Shown here: positions 12,433-20,522 of the stretch, piece after piece
Layout: every line of letters begins with the position of its first letter
How positions within the stretch are numbered: position 1 is the first letter of the stretch
NCBI RefSeq assembly: GCF_900115505.1
Contig: NZ_FOWQ01000012.1
Location: 83,260-147,259 of the forward strand
Reading direction: 5' to 3'
DNA length: 64,000 bases
Source of the DNA: Geodermatophilus dictyosporus
GTDB taxonomy: Bacteria > Actinomycetota > Actinomycetes > Mycobacteriales > Geodermatophilaceae
Program-made: the position numbers and the translations under genes
The notes under the pieces: model-generated
What the model was told of the DNA's origin: nothing
The model's database searches: none
The model's input: the letters and a program-made list of their open reading frames with translations, nothing else

Positions 12433-13251
12433 GTGCTGCTCACCCCCGCCGACGAGGCTCGCCTGGTCGCCCGGCTGCGCGCGGCCGGCTGCGTCTTCGC
12501 CGAGGACGAGGCCCGGCTGCTCGCCGACGCCGCGGCCACCGCCGCCGACCTCGACGCGCTGGCCGGACGACGGGCGGCCGGCGCCCCGCTGGAGCACCTG
12601 CTCGGCGTGGTCGAGTTCTGCGGACTGCGGGTCGCCGTCGGCCCGGGCGTCTTCGTCCCCCGGCAGCGCACCGCGGCCCTCGTCGCCCGCGCCGCCGCGG
12701 AGGCGCGCGCCGTCGCCGCCCGGACCGGACGGCGGCCGGTCGCGGTGGACCTGTGCTGCGGCTGCGGCGCGGTCGGCCTGGCGCTGGCCACCGCGGTCGG
12801 GCTGGCCGAGCTGCACGCCGCCGATGTCGACCCCGCCGCGCTGCCGTACGCGCGGCGCAACCTCGGGCCGGTGGGCGGGCAGGTGCACGGCGGGGACCTC
12901 TACGACGCCCTGCCGGCGCGGCTGCGCGGCCGGGTCGACGTCCTCGTCGTCAACGCGCCCTACGTGCCCACCGCCGCGCTGGCCCTCCTGCCACCCGAGG
13001 CGCGACTGCACGAGGCGCGCACCGCGCTCGACGGCGGCCCCGACGGGCTGGACGTGCACCGCAGGGTGCTCACCGGCGCGCCGGACTGGCTCTCCCCCGG
13101 GGGCGGTCTGCTGATGGAGGTCGGCGAGGTCCAGGCGCCGGCGCTGGCGGCGGCCGCCGCGGACGCCGGGCTGTCCGTCCGGGCCGACACCGACCCCGAC
13201 GACGGCACGACGGTCGTCACGGTCACCCGGACCTGCACTCCGGCCGTCTGA
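12433..13251 (+). CDS. HemK/PrmC-like class I methyltransferase
   Basis: The protein has 272 aa from a GTG. The SAM-binding motif reads VDLCCGCGAVGLALA, and an N-terminal helical segment precedes PGVFVPRQRTAALV, as in PrmC-type enzymes. The catalytic motif is NAPYVP where release-factor glutamine methyltransferases have NPPY, a change of the first Pro. The glutamine of a release factor may therefore not be the substrate; actinobacteria often carry such a second paralogue. It is divergently arranged with the rhodanese gene. Confidence 0.85.
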   Translation: MLLTPADEARLVARLRAAGCVFAEDEARLLADAAATAADLDALAGRRAAGAPLEHLLGVVEFCGLRVAVGPGVFVPRQRTAALVARAAAEARAVAARTGRRPVAVDLCCGCGAVGLALATAVGLAELHAADVDPAALPYARRNLGPVGGQVHGGDLYDALPARLRGRVDVLVVNAPYVPTAALALLPPEARLHEARTALDGGPDGLDVHRRVLTGAPDWLSPGGGLLMEVGEVQAPALAAAAADAGLSVRADTDPDDGTTVVTVTRTCTPAV

Positions 13252-13312
13252 GTTCCGGTATCCGGGTCCTTGGTCCCTGTCCGACCGGGCAGGGGGGCGA
13301 CAGGATCGCCCC

Positions 13313-13762
13313 ATGGCCGACACGCCCGTGGAACCGCTCCGGCTGGCTCCGCTGCTGCCGCGCCGGCCCCGCCCCCGTCTCGTGGTGCACGTCGACGGCT
13401 CGTCCTCCTCGTACGGCGCCCTCGTGTGGGCGCTGCGGGAGGCGGCGCGCCGGGACGGCACGGTGCTGGCCGCCGGAGTGGTCGACAGCCCGGCCGACAG
13501 CCTCGTGCCGGTGCCGCGCGGGGTCGACGAGCGGCAGCGCGCCGCGGTGCTGGCCCAGGTCGAGGCGCAGGTGGTGCGCGCCATCGCCGAGACCGGCGTG
13601 ACCGGCCGCGTGCGCACGGCCACCGTGGAACAGCCCGTCTTCGACGCACTGGAGGCCGCCGGCCGCGGCGGGGACCTGGTGCTCGTCGCCGGCTCCGGTC
13701 GCACGCTGCTGCGACCGGTGGTCCCCCGCAGCCACGGGCGCCGCCTGCCCCGCGGCGCGTGA
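13313..13762 (+). CDS. Universal-stress-protein-like domain protein
   Basis: The protein has 149 aa. RPRLVVHVDGSSSSYGALVW followed by ALREAARRDGTVLAAGVVDS matches the first strand and helix of the Usp fold, and GDLVLVAGSGRTLLRPVVPR matches the C-terminal strand-loop. The glycine-rich nucleotide-binding loop of ATP-binding Usps (GxxGxxxxxxxGS) is reduced, so it may not bind ATP. It overlaps the following kinase gene by 4 bp, which implies translational coupling and a shared signalling role, as Usp genes accompany DevS in dormancy regulons. Confidence 0.75.
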   Translation: MADTPVEPLRLAPLLPRRPRPRLVVHVDGSSSSYGALVWALREAARRDGTVLAAGVVDSPADSLVPVPRGVDERQRAAVLAQVEAQVVRAIAETGVTGRVRTATVEQPVFDALEAAGRGGDLVLVAGSGRTLLRPVVPRSHGRRLPRGA

Positions 13763-15477
13763 ACGACCCCGTCGCCGTCGACCGGCGGAGGCGGGGCACA
13801 CCCTCCGGACGGGCCGTGACCCCGCCCGGCCCGGAGGGCCCGCCGACGGGAGGCGAGCCGGCGCTGGCCGCCGCGGTGCGGGCCGCGGCCGCGGGCGGGC
13901 ACCTCGAGGCGACGCTGCGCGGCCTCGTCGAGGCCGCGGTCGCGCACGTCGACGCCACGTACGGCGCGCTCGGCGTGCTCACCCGCGACGGCAGCCGGCT
14001 GGACCGGTTCGTCATCGTCGGGATGGACGACACCGACGGCGAGCGCATCGGCCGGCTGCCGGCCGGCGAGGGCATCCTCGGCCTGCTCGTGCAGCACCCG
14101 GTGCCGCTGCGGCTCGACGACCTCGGCACGCACCCGGCCTCCGTCGGCTTCCCGACCGGGCACCCGCCGATGCACTCCTTCCTCGGGGTGCCCGTGTGCG
14201 TGCGCAACGCCGTCTTCGGCCACCTCTACCTCACCGAGAAGCGCGACGGCGGGCCGTTCACCGAGGCCGACGAGGAGGCGGTGCTCGCCCTGGCCGCCGC
14301 CGCCGGGCTGGCCATCGAGAACGCCCGGCTGGCCGAGGCCGCCGAGCGCGGCCGGGCGTGGGTGCAGGCGGCCACCGAGGTGTCGACGGCGCTGCTGTCG
14401 GGTGCCGACCCGGTCGCGGTGCTGCAGACGGTGGTGGAGCGCGCGCACCTGCTCAGTGGCGCGGACCTCGCCGGCGTGCTCGTCGCGGAGGAGGAGGACG
14501 CCGGCGCGCTGACCATCGCCGCGGCCGCGGGGCCGGCCGCCGACGAGCTCGAGGGCGTGCGCATCCCGCTGGAGGACACCCACGTCGGGCGGGTGCAGCG
14601 CACCGGCGTCGGGGAGCTGGTCGACGACATCCGCGCCGACCCGGTCCGCGGCCGGCACGCCCCGGTGGCCGTCGAGCTGATCCGGGACTACCGGTCCTCG
14701 GTGATCGCCCCGCTGGGTCGCGCCCTGGGCACGGTGATCTGCCTGCGCCGGGACGGGCGCGAGCCCTTCGACACCGAGGACCTCGACGCGCTGTCGGCGT
14801 TCGCCGCGCAGGTCGCCGTCGCCCTGGAGCTGGCCCGCAGCCAGCGGCGCGAGCGCCGGCTGCAGGTGCAGGCCGACCGCGACCGCATCGCCCGCGACCT
14901 GCACGACCACGTCGTCCAGCGGCTCTACGCCACCGCCCTCTCGCTGGACCGGGTCAGCCGGTCGCTGGAGGACGCCGACCCCTACGCCGCGCACCGGGTG
15001 GGCCGCAGCGTCGACGAGCTCGACGGCACGATCGCGCAGATCCGCTCGACGATCTTCGGGCTGCACGACGGCGCCACCGCCCCCGCCGGGCTGGGCCGGC
15101 TGGTCACCGACGCCGTCCGGCAGGCCACCGAGGGGTCGGAGGTGCAGCCGGACCTGCGGCTGCGCGGCGACCTCGACGCACTGCCCGCCGGGCTGGCCAC
15201 CGACGTGCTCGCCGTCGTGCGCGAGCTGGTGAGCAACGTCGTCCGGCACGCGGGGGCCACGCGGGTGGCGGTGACCGTGGACGCCGGTGACGAGGGCCCC
15301 CACGGCGAGGTCGCCGTGGTGGTCACCGACGACGGCCGGGGGCTGCCGGCGGTGTCCGTGCGCAGCGGCCTGGCCAACCTCGCCGAGCGGGCCGCGTGGC
15401 ACCAGGGCCGGCTGACGACCGCGGGCGGGCCGGCCGGGACCCAGGTGACCTGGACGGTCCCCCGCCCGCCGCCCTGA
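13759..15477 (+). CDS. devS: DevS/DosS-type sensor histidine kinase with two GAF domains
   Basis: The protein has 572 aa, close to mycobacterial DevS. The GTG start overlaps the stop of the upstream gene. GAF1 (about 35-190) has the conserved LGVPVCVRNAVFGHLYLTEK, GAF2 follows (about 205-360), then HisKA_3 with RDRIARDLHDHVVQRLYAT (phosphoacceptor His382) and an HATPase ending in SGLANLAERAAWHQG. DevS senses O2, NO or redox through GAF-bound haem and controls hypoxia genes; haem ligation here cannot be confirmed from sequence. Its likely partner is the convergent LuxR-type regulator 4 bp away. Confidence 0.88.
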   Translation: MNDPVAVDRRRRGTPSGRAVTPPGPEGPPTGGEPALAAAVRAAAAGGHLEATLRGLVEAAVAHVDATYGALGVLTRDGSRLDRFVIVGMDDTDGERIGRLPAGEGILGLLVQHPVPLRLDDLGTHPASVGFPTGHPPMHSFLGVPVCVRNAVFGHLYLTEKRDGGPFTEADEEAVLALAAAAGLAIENARLAEAAERGRAWVQAATEVSTALLSGADPVAVLQTVVERAHLLSGADLAGVLVAEEEDAGALTIAAAAGPAADELEGVRIPLEDTHVGRVQRTGVGELVDDIRADPVRGRHAPVAVELIRDYRSSVIAPLGRALGTVICLRRDGREPFDTEDLDALSAFAAQVAVALELARSQRRERRLQVQADRDRIARDLHDHVVQRLYATALSLDRVSRSLEDADPYAAHRVGRSVDELDGTIAQIRSTIFGLHDGATAPAGLGRLVTDAVRQATEGSEVQPDLRLRGDLDALPAGLATDVLAVVRELVSNVVRHAGATRVAVTVDAGDEGPHGEVAVVVTDDGRGLPAVSVRSGLANLAERAAWHQGRLTTAGGPAGTQVTWTVPRPPP

Positions 15478-15481
15478 CGCC

Positions 15482-16126
15482 TCAGCCGGGCCGGTGCCCG
15501 CGCAGCTCGGTGGCCAGGATGGCCGCCTGGGTGCGCCGCTCCAGGCCCAGCTTGGCCAGCAGGTGGCTGGTGTAGTTCTTGACCGTCTTCTCCGCCAGGC
15601 CCATCCGCTCGCCGATCTGCCGGTTGGTCAGGCCCTCGCCGATGAGCGCCAGCACGCTGCGCTCCTGCTCGGTCAGCACCGCCAGCCGCCGGGAGACGTC
15701 GCCGTTCGCGCGCGGTCGCCGTCCGGGGCCGTTGGTCAGCGTGCCGCCGGCCGCGATCGTGTGCACCGCGGACACCAGGTCCGCGCCGCGCACCTGCTTG
15801 ACCACGTAGCCGGCGGCGCCTGCGGCGAGGGCGGCGGCGATCGCGTCCTCGTCGGCGTAGCTCGACAGCACCAGGCAGCGGACGGCGGGCAGCCGCTCGC
15901 GCAGCCGGCGGACGAGGTCGGCGCCGTCGCCGTCGGGCAGCCGCATGTCCACCACGGCGACGTCGGGCCGGACGGCGGGACCGCGGGCGAGCGCCTCCGC
16001 GACGCTGCCTGCCTCCCCCACCACGACGAGCCCGGGGTCGTCCTCGAGGACCTCGGCGACACCGCGACGGACGACCTCGTGGTCGTCGATGAGGAACACC
16101 CGGACCGGGGACGAGGTGGCAGACAC
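15482..16126 (-). CDS. devR: NarL/LuxR-type response regulator (DevR-like)
   Basis: The protein has 214 aa. The receiver domain carries the acidic pair FLIDDHEVV, phosphoacceptor Asp60 (VVDMRLPDGDG) and the conserved Lys in YVVKQVRGADL. A C-terminal LuxR helix-turn-helix spans about 150-205 (LTEQERSVLALIGEGLTNRQ, EKTVKNYTSHLLAKLGLERR), the same type as DevR/DosR. It converges on the GAF-GAF kinase, its probable partner. A two-tier hairpin lies 15 nt upstream of its start, between it and the polyketide synthase gene on the same strand. Confidence 0.88.
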   Translation of the reverse strand: MSATSSPVRVFLIDDHEVVRRGVAEVLEDDPGLVVVGEAGSVAEALARGPAVRPDVAVVDMRLPDGDGADLVRRLRERLPAVRCLVLSSYADEDAIAAALAAGAAGYVVKQVRGADLVSAVHTIAAGGTLTNGPGRRPRANGDVSRRLAVLTEQERSVLALIGEGLTNRQIGERMGLAEKTVKNYTSHLLAKLGLERRTQAAILATELRGHRPG

Positions 16127-16140
16127 GGACGGCCTCCCCT

Positions 16141-16175
16141 GCGCACTGCGGCTGTGGTGACACAGCGTAGTGCGC
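16141..16175 (-). terminator. Two-tier hairpin between the PKS gene and devR
   Basis: Two nested perfect stems, GCGCACT/AGTGCGC (16141-16147 with 16169-16175) and GCTGTG/CACAGC (16151-16156 with 16161-16166), enclose a 4-nt loop. It sits 20 bp after the PKS stop and 15 bp before the devR start, so it can end the PKS transcript or shield the devR ribosome-binding region. Confidence 0.55.
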
Positions 16176-16195
16176 GTTCGGCCGCGACGGCGCGC

Positions 16196-17230
16196 TTACA
16201 CCGGTAGCAGTAGCGCTGCGTAGAGGGTCAGCCCCGGTCCGAAGGCCATCGCGACGACGGGGCCGTCGACGTCGGCCAGCTCCTGCAGCACGAGCAGCAC
16301 GGTGGCCGACGAGCAGTTGCCGTGCTCGGCGAGCACCCGCCGGGAGGCGCCCATCTGCTGCTCGGTCAGCCCGAGCTCGTCGCGGACGACGTCGAGGATG
16401 CGCGGGCCGCCGGGGTGCACCGCCCAGCCGGCCACGTCCTCCACCCGCAGGCCCGCGCCGTCGAGCAGCTCGCCGACCACGTCGCCGACGTGCCGGGACA
16501 GCACGTCGGGCACCCGCGGCGAGAGGCCCATCCGGAAGCCGAGGTCGGTGACGTCCCAGGTCATGTGGTCGGCGGTGGAGGGGTCGGTGCGCGCGACCAC
16601 CCCGGCCAGCCGCCGCCCGCGCCCGGCGCCGGGCTCGACGACGACGGCGGCCGCGGCGTCGGAGAACAGCGCGTGCGCCACCACCTGGTCCAGTTCCCGC
16701 TGGGCCGGCTGCACGTGCAGGCTGGTCAGCTCGCAGCACAGCAGCACCGCGGGGCGGGAGCGCGCGGCGACGAAGTCGCCGACGGCCGCCAGCCCGGGGA
16801 CGGCCGCGTAGCAGCCCATGTGCCCGACCAGCAGCCGCTGCAGCCCCGGCGGCATGCCCAGGTCGCTGGCCAGCCGGATGTCCAGCCCCGGGGTGGCGTA
16901 CCCGGTGCAGGTGGCCACGGCGAACAGGCCGACGTCGCCGGGGGCGAGGCCCGCGTCGTCGAGCGCGCCGGCCACCGCCTGCTTGCCCAGCGGCAGCGCC
17001 TCCTGGACGTAGCGGGCCATGCGGGCGCCGGTGCCCCACCCGCTGAGGTCCTCGTCGACGGGGTTGGCCACCGCGTGCCGGGTGCGCACGCCGGCGCCGT
17101 CCCAGATCCGGCGGGCCGCGCGCACGCCCGCGTAGTGCCGGGCGAAGAAGCCGTCCCACGCCGCGTCCTGGTCGAGCGTCGCCGGCAGGGCCGCGCCGGC
17201 GCCGGTCAGCACCGCGGCGCTCACCCGCAC
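16196..17230 (-). CDS. Type III polyketide synthase (chalcone-synthase family)
   Basis: The protein has 344 aa and is a self-contained ketosynthase that extends a starter acyl-CoA with malonyl-CoA units. The catalytic triad is visible as Cys140 (GHMGCYAAVPG), His272 (WAVHPGGPRI) and Asn305 (EHGNCSSAT). Bacterial relatives next to a methyltransferase gene make alkylresorcinols, alkylpyrones or naphthols; the product here is unknown. The preceding same-strand gene encodes a methyltransferase (34-bp gap), a natural tailoring partner. The GTG at 17230 is used; a second GTG lies two codons inside. Confidence 0.93.
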   Translation of the reverse strand: MRVSAAVLTGAGAALPATLDQDAAWDGFFARHYAGVRAARRIWDGAGVRTRHAVANPVDEDLSGWGTGARMARYVQEALPLGKQAVAGALDDAGLAPGDVGLFAVATCTGYATPGLDIRLASDLGMPPGLQRLLVGHMGCYAAVPGLAAVGDFVAARSRPAVLLCCELTSLHVQPAQRELDQVVAHALFSDAAAAVVVEPGAGRGRRLAGVVARTDPSTADHMTWDVTDLGFRMGLSPRVPDVLSRHVGDVVGELLDGAGLRVEDVAGWAVHPGGPRILDVVRDELGLTEQQMGASRRVLAEHGNCSSATVLLVLQELADVDGPVVAMAFGPGLTLYAALLLPV

Positions 17231-17264
17231 TGCCCCGGGGTCGCGGTACCGGTCGGCAGCGAGG

Positions 17265-18044
17265 TCATGTCCCCGACCGTACGTGCGGGTGCACCGCCGC
17301 GGCCACGGTGCCCCCGCCGTCGCCGGGCGGCGGTGCGTCGCGCTTGCGGCCGTATCCGGCGAACAGCACCGCCGTGGTCGGCAGCGGGCGCATCCGGACG
17401 ACGTCCCGGCGGCCGCGCCGCCAGGCCACCACGTCGCGCAGCGACGGGCGCAGGCCGACCAGTCGCAGGTCCAGGCCCAGCCGGTCCGCCGCGGCCAGCA
17501 GCCGGCGCCGGTCGACGAACAGGGCGGGGTCGTGGATGCCCGGCGGGGGCCCGCCGGGCAGCCGCTCGGCGATCCGGATGGCCACCAGCGCGGCCAGCCG
17601 GGTGGCCGCGATGGCGTCGACCACCAGCGTGCCGCCCGGGCGCAGCACCCGGGCCGCCTCGGCGAGCACCGCGACGTCGTCCTCGACGTGCTCGAGCACC
17701 TCCCCGGCCACCACCACGTCGGCGCACGCGTCGCGCAGGGGCACGGCCAGCACCGACCCGCGGACGGCGAGCACCCCGTGCCGGGCGGCCACCGCCAGCC
17801 CGGGGCCGCCGAGGTCGACGCCGACGTGCCGGTAGCCCAGCCGGGCGGCGTGCGGCGCCATCAGCCCGCCACCGCAGGCCAGGTCGACCAGCAGCGCGCC
17901 GGGCCCGGGCGACGGCGGGACGTGCTCGGCGCGCGAGGCGGCCAGCCAGTGCAGCATCGCGAACCCGCCGGAGGTCTCCCACCACTGGTCGGCGAGGGCG
18001 TCGTACTGCGCCGGGTCGTTGCGGCGCGGGTCGTCGAGGCGCAC
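17265..18044 (-). CDS. UbiG-like class I SAM methyltransferase
   Basis: The protein has 259 aa from a GTG. N-terminal YDALADQWWETSGGFAMLHW and the SAM motif LLVDLACGGGLMAPHAARLG resemble UbiG-type O-methyltransferases; VVVAGEVLEHVEDDVAVL and LRPGGTLVVDAI are the later motifs. It is followed on the same strand by the type III PKS, so it probably methylates the polyketide phenol or pyrone. Ubiquinone synthesis itself is not expected in this group. DUF3140 is encoded 8 bp upstream on the same strand. Confidence 0.85.
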   Translation of the reverse strand: MRLDDPRRNDPAQYDALADQWWETSGGFAMLHWLAASRAEHVPPSPGPGALLVDLACGGGLMAPHAARLGYRHVGVDLGGPGLAVAARHGVLAVRGSVLAVPLRDACADVVVAGEVLEHVEDDVAVLAEAARVLRPGGTLVVDAIAATRLAALVAIRIAERLPGGPPPGIHDPALFVDRRRLLAAADRLGLDLRLVGLRPSLRDVVAWRRGRRDVVRMRPLPTTAVLFAGYGRKRDAPPPGDGGGTVAAAVHPHVRSGT

Positions 18045-18052
18045 GGGCGGGG

Positions 18053-18397
18053 CTACTTCTTCTTCAGCGGGTCGTGGCCCCAGTTCATCAGCGAGTACCG
18101 CCACCTCGAGCCCTCGACGTCCTCCTTGGCCGGCTCCTGCGCCAGGTGCCGCTGGACGTAGCCGTGGACCTTCTTCATGTGGGCGAGGTCGTCGTCGGTG
18201 AGGTCGCCCTTCTTCTTGCGCAGGATCTCGACGATCCGCCGTCCCGACTCGTGCCCGGTGGACTCCCCGGAGCCGCCGCTCTTCTGCCCGACGGACTGCG
18301 ACTCGTCGGTGTCCAGCCACTCCTGCAGCTCCGAGGCGCTCATGTTGACCGCCTCGTCGAAGTCCCTCTTGATCGTGTCGCGGTCGTCGTCGGCCAC
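18053..18397 (-). CDS. DUF3140 family protein
   Basis: The protein has 114 aa. The GTG at 18397 follows GAGGAGG and gives the usual family N-terminus (ADDDRDTIKRDFDEAVNMSA). ELQEWLDTDESQSVGQKSGG, GHESGRRIVEILRKKKGDLT and RYSLMNWGHDPLKKK are the conserved family blocks. It is a small, soluble, highly charged protein found across bacteria, sometimes near DNA-end-joining or stress genes; its function is unknown. It may be co-transcribed with the methyltransferase and PKS. Confidence 0.88.
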   Translation of the reverse strand: MADDDRDTIKRDFDEAVNMSASELQEWLDTDESQSVGQKSGGSGESTGHESGRRIVEILRKKKGDLTDDDLAHMKKVHGYVQRHLAQEPAKEDVEGSRWRYSLMNWGHDPLKKK

Positions 18398-18489
18398 AGC
18401 CCCTCCTCGGTCGGTCCCCCGGCGGTACCGCGGCGCCGACCTCGGGAAACGGGTGTCGCGCGACGAGGCCGACGGGTACCGCGCCACGC

Positions 18490-19134
18490 GTGGGCGGGGA
18501 CGGGCCGGCGACCGACGACGGGACACCCCTGCGCGGCCGGTCCCGGGCGGCCGCCCTCCGCAGCGCCCGGGCGCGCGGGGAGACCCTCGACCAGCTCCTC
18601 GACCGCAACCTCGCCGAGCTGCTGCAGGAGCTGCGGGTGGCGATCACCGGCGTGCAGGTGCTCTTCGCCTTCCTCCTCGGCCTGGCCTTCACCCAGCGCT
18701 TCACCGAGCTCGACGCCTTCGCGCTCACCGTCTACACGGTGACCCTGATGGCCACGGCGCTGGCCACGGTGGTGCTCGTCGCGCCGGTGTCGTTCCACCG
18801 GCTGGTGTTCCGGCGGCGGCAGAAGGCGGCGCTGATCGCGGTGGCCGACCGGATGCTGGTGGCCGGCCTGGCGCTGCTGGTGGTGGCCATCAGCAGCGGC
18901 GTGCTGCTCGTGCTCGACGTCGTCCTGGGGCGGGGCCCGGGCCTGCTGGGCAGCGCGCTCGTGCTCCTCGTCGCGATCGGCCTCTGGTACGGGCTGCCGG
19001 TGCGGGCCCGGCGAGCGGGCACCGACGACGACACCGGCGACGACGACACCGACGACGACGACACCGACGACGGCACCGGTGACGGCACCGGCGACCCCGG
19101 GTCGGCGGCCGGGCCGGGACGGCCCGCAGGATGA
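18490..19134 (+). CDS. DUF6328 family membrane protein
   Basis: The protein has 214 aa. After a soluble helix (LDQLLDRNLAELLQELRVAI) come four hydrophobic segments (GVQVLFAFLLGLAFTQRF, VYTVTLMATALATVVLVAPV, MLVAGLALLVVAISSGVLLV, LLGSALVLLVAIGLWYGL). The C-terminal tail is an acidic Asp/Thr/Gly repeat (DDDTGDDDTDDDDTDDGTGD). The core matches the DUF6328 family; no function is known. The tail is likely cytoplasmic and disordered. It is divergent from the DUF3140 gene. Confidence 0.8.
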   Translation: MGGDGPATDDGTPLRGRSRAAALRSARARGETLDQLLDRNLAELLQELRVAITGVQVLFAFLLGLAFTQRFTELDAFALTVYTVTLMATALATVVLVAPVSFHRLVFRRRQKAALIAVADRMLVAGLALLVVAISSGVLLVLDVVLGRGPGLLGSALVLLVAIGLWYGLPVRARRAGTDDDTGDDDTDDDDTDDGTGDGTGDPGSAAGPGRPAG

Positions 19135-19168
19135 GGCGACGCGTCCCCGCCCCACCCGGAGGTCGTCC

Positions 19169-20095
19169 GTGTCCGTCACCGTCGTCGGCAGCCTGAACGA
19201 GGACGTGCTGGTCGCCGTCGGGCGGCTGCCCGGCCGCGGGGAGACGGTGGTGGGCCGGGAGGCGGTGCTCGCACCCGGCGGCAAGGGCGCCAACCAGGCG
19301 GCGGCGGCGGGACGGCTGGCCGGGTCCGGCGTGGTGATGGTCGGGCGGGTGGGCGACGACCCGGCCGGCGCGCGCCAGGTGGCCGCCCTGCGCGAGGCGG
19401 GGGTGGACACCTCGCGGGTGCTACCGACCCCGGGCACCCCGACCGGCTCGGCGACGATCCCGGTCGAGGACGGCAGCGGCGAGAACCTGATCGTCGTCGT
19501 CCCCGGGGCCAACGCCGCGCTGACGCCGGCCGACGTCGACGTGCCGGAGGTGCAGCGGGCGGCGGTCGTGCTGCTGCAGCTGGAGGTCCCGCTCGACGCG
19601 GTGCAGGCCGCCGCCGACGCGGCGTCGGGGACGGTCGTGCTCACCCCCGCCCCACCGCAGCCGCTGCCGCCGGAGCTGCTGGCCCGCGTCACCGTCCTGG
19701 TGCCCAACGAGCACGAGCTCGCGCAGCTGGCCGGCACCGAGCCCGGCGAGCGCTCGCCCGCCGAGCTGGCCGGGCTGGCGCGCTCGCTCGGGGCCGCCGC
19801 GACCGTGGTGACCCTCGGCGCCCGCGGTGCGCTCGTCGTGCCGGAGGACGGGCCCGTGGTGCTGCAGGCCCCGCCGCCGGTCGGGGCCGTGGACACCACC
19901 GGCGCGGGCGACTGCCTGGCGGGCGCGCTCGGCGTCGCCCTCGCCCGCGGCGCCGACCTGCGCGGCGCGGTGCGGGAGGCCGTCGCGGCGGCGGCGCTGT
20001 CGACCACGGGGACCGGCGCCCGGGGCGCGCTGCCCGGCCCCGACGCCGTCCGGGAGCTGCTGGCCGGCATGCCGCCCGCCGTCCCGGTCGGCTGA
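19169..20095 (+). CDS. rbsK: Ribokinase
   Basis: The protein has 308 aa and phosphorylates ribose to ribose 5-phosphate. The GTG at 19169 follows GGAGGT; the open frame extends upstream but without homology. PfkB-family signatures are clear: VVGSLNEDVLVAVGRLPGRG, APGGKGANQAAAAGRLA near the N-terminus and the catalytic DTTGAGDCLAGALGVAL near residue 250. The spacing and the SLNxD start favour ribokinase over other PfkB sugar kinases. No ribose transporter is adjacent. Confidence 0.9.
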   Translation: MSVTVVGSLNEDVLVAVGRLPGRGETVVGREAVLAPGGKGANQAAAAGRLAGSGVVMVGRVGDDPAGARQVAALREAGVDTSRVLPTPGTPTGSATIPVEDGSGENLIVVVPGANAALTPADVDVPEVQRAAVVLLQLEVPLDAVQAAADAASGTVVLTPAPPQPLPPELLARVTVLVPNEHELAQLAGTEPGERSPAELAGLARSLGAAATVVTLGARGALVVPEDGPVVLQAPPPVGAVDTTGAGDCLAGALGVALARGADLRGAVREAVAAAALSTTGTGARGALPGPDAVRELLAGMPPAVPVG

Positions 20096-20167
20096 CCGCC
20101 GGAGGTTCACCCGGCCGGTCGCGGGGCAAGGCCCCGGAGCACCGACCCGCGACCCGAGGAGGACGCC

Positions 20168-20317
20168 GTGACCGAGCCCGAACGGCCCCCGCGCACGCCC
20201 GAGCGCGCGGAGGGCGACCCGGACCAGCAGGAGACCGACGACGGCCGCACCCCGCGCGCGGAGGACCCGGCCGAGGGCCGGCCCCTCGGCGACGGTCCCG
20301 CCGACAGCCCGTCCTGA
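20168..20317 (+). CDS. Tiny acidic disordered protein (49 aa)
   Basis: A short gene with GTG start behind GAGGAGG, ending at the TGA at 20315-20317. The sequence begins VTEPERPPRTPERAEGDPDQ and is rich in Glu, Asp, Pro, Gly and Arg, with no hydrophobic core, so it is almost certainly disordered. It lies 72 bp after rbsK and is followed by a hairpin terminator, which supports a real transcript. It resembles three other small proteins in this window in composition. The function is unknown. Confidence 0.6.
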   Translation: MTEPERPPRTPERAEGDPDQQETDDGRTPRAEDPAEGRPLGDGPADSPS

Positions 20318-20342
20318 GCCCGGACGGACCCGTCCACCCCCT

Positions 20343-20376
20343 CCTCCCGTGCTGCCGCGGCCGCGCGCACGGGAGG
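20343..20376 (+). terminator. Hairpin terminator
   Basis: The 10-bp perfect arms CCTCCCGTGC (20343-20352) and GCACGGGAGG (20367-20376) close a GC-rich 14-nt loop. It follows the 49-aa gene by 25 bp and precedes the TetR gene. Confidence 0.65.
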
Positions 20377-20522
20377 CGGGCACGGGGTCGTCCCACGGGT
20401 CCCACGCCTCACCACCGTCCCGACCAGCGCGTTCGCCCCTCGGTCACCCGGAGCGATCACCCGTGCCGGGGGACCGGCGCGCCGTGGACTGATCCGTCAC
20501 GGGAGGCGGCACCATCCCCGGT

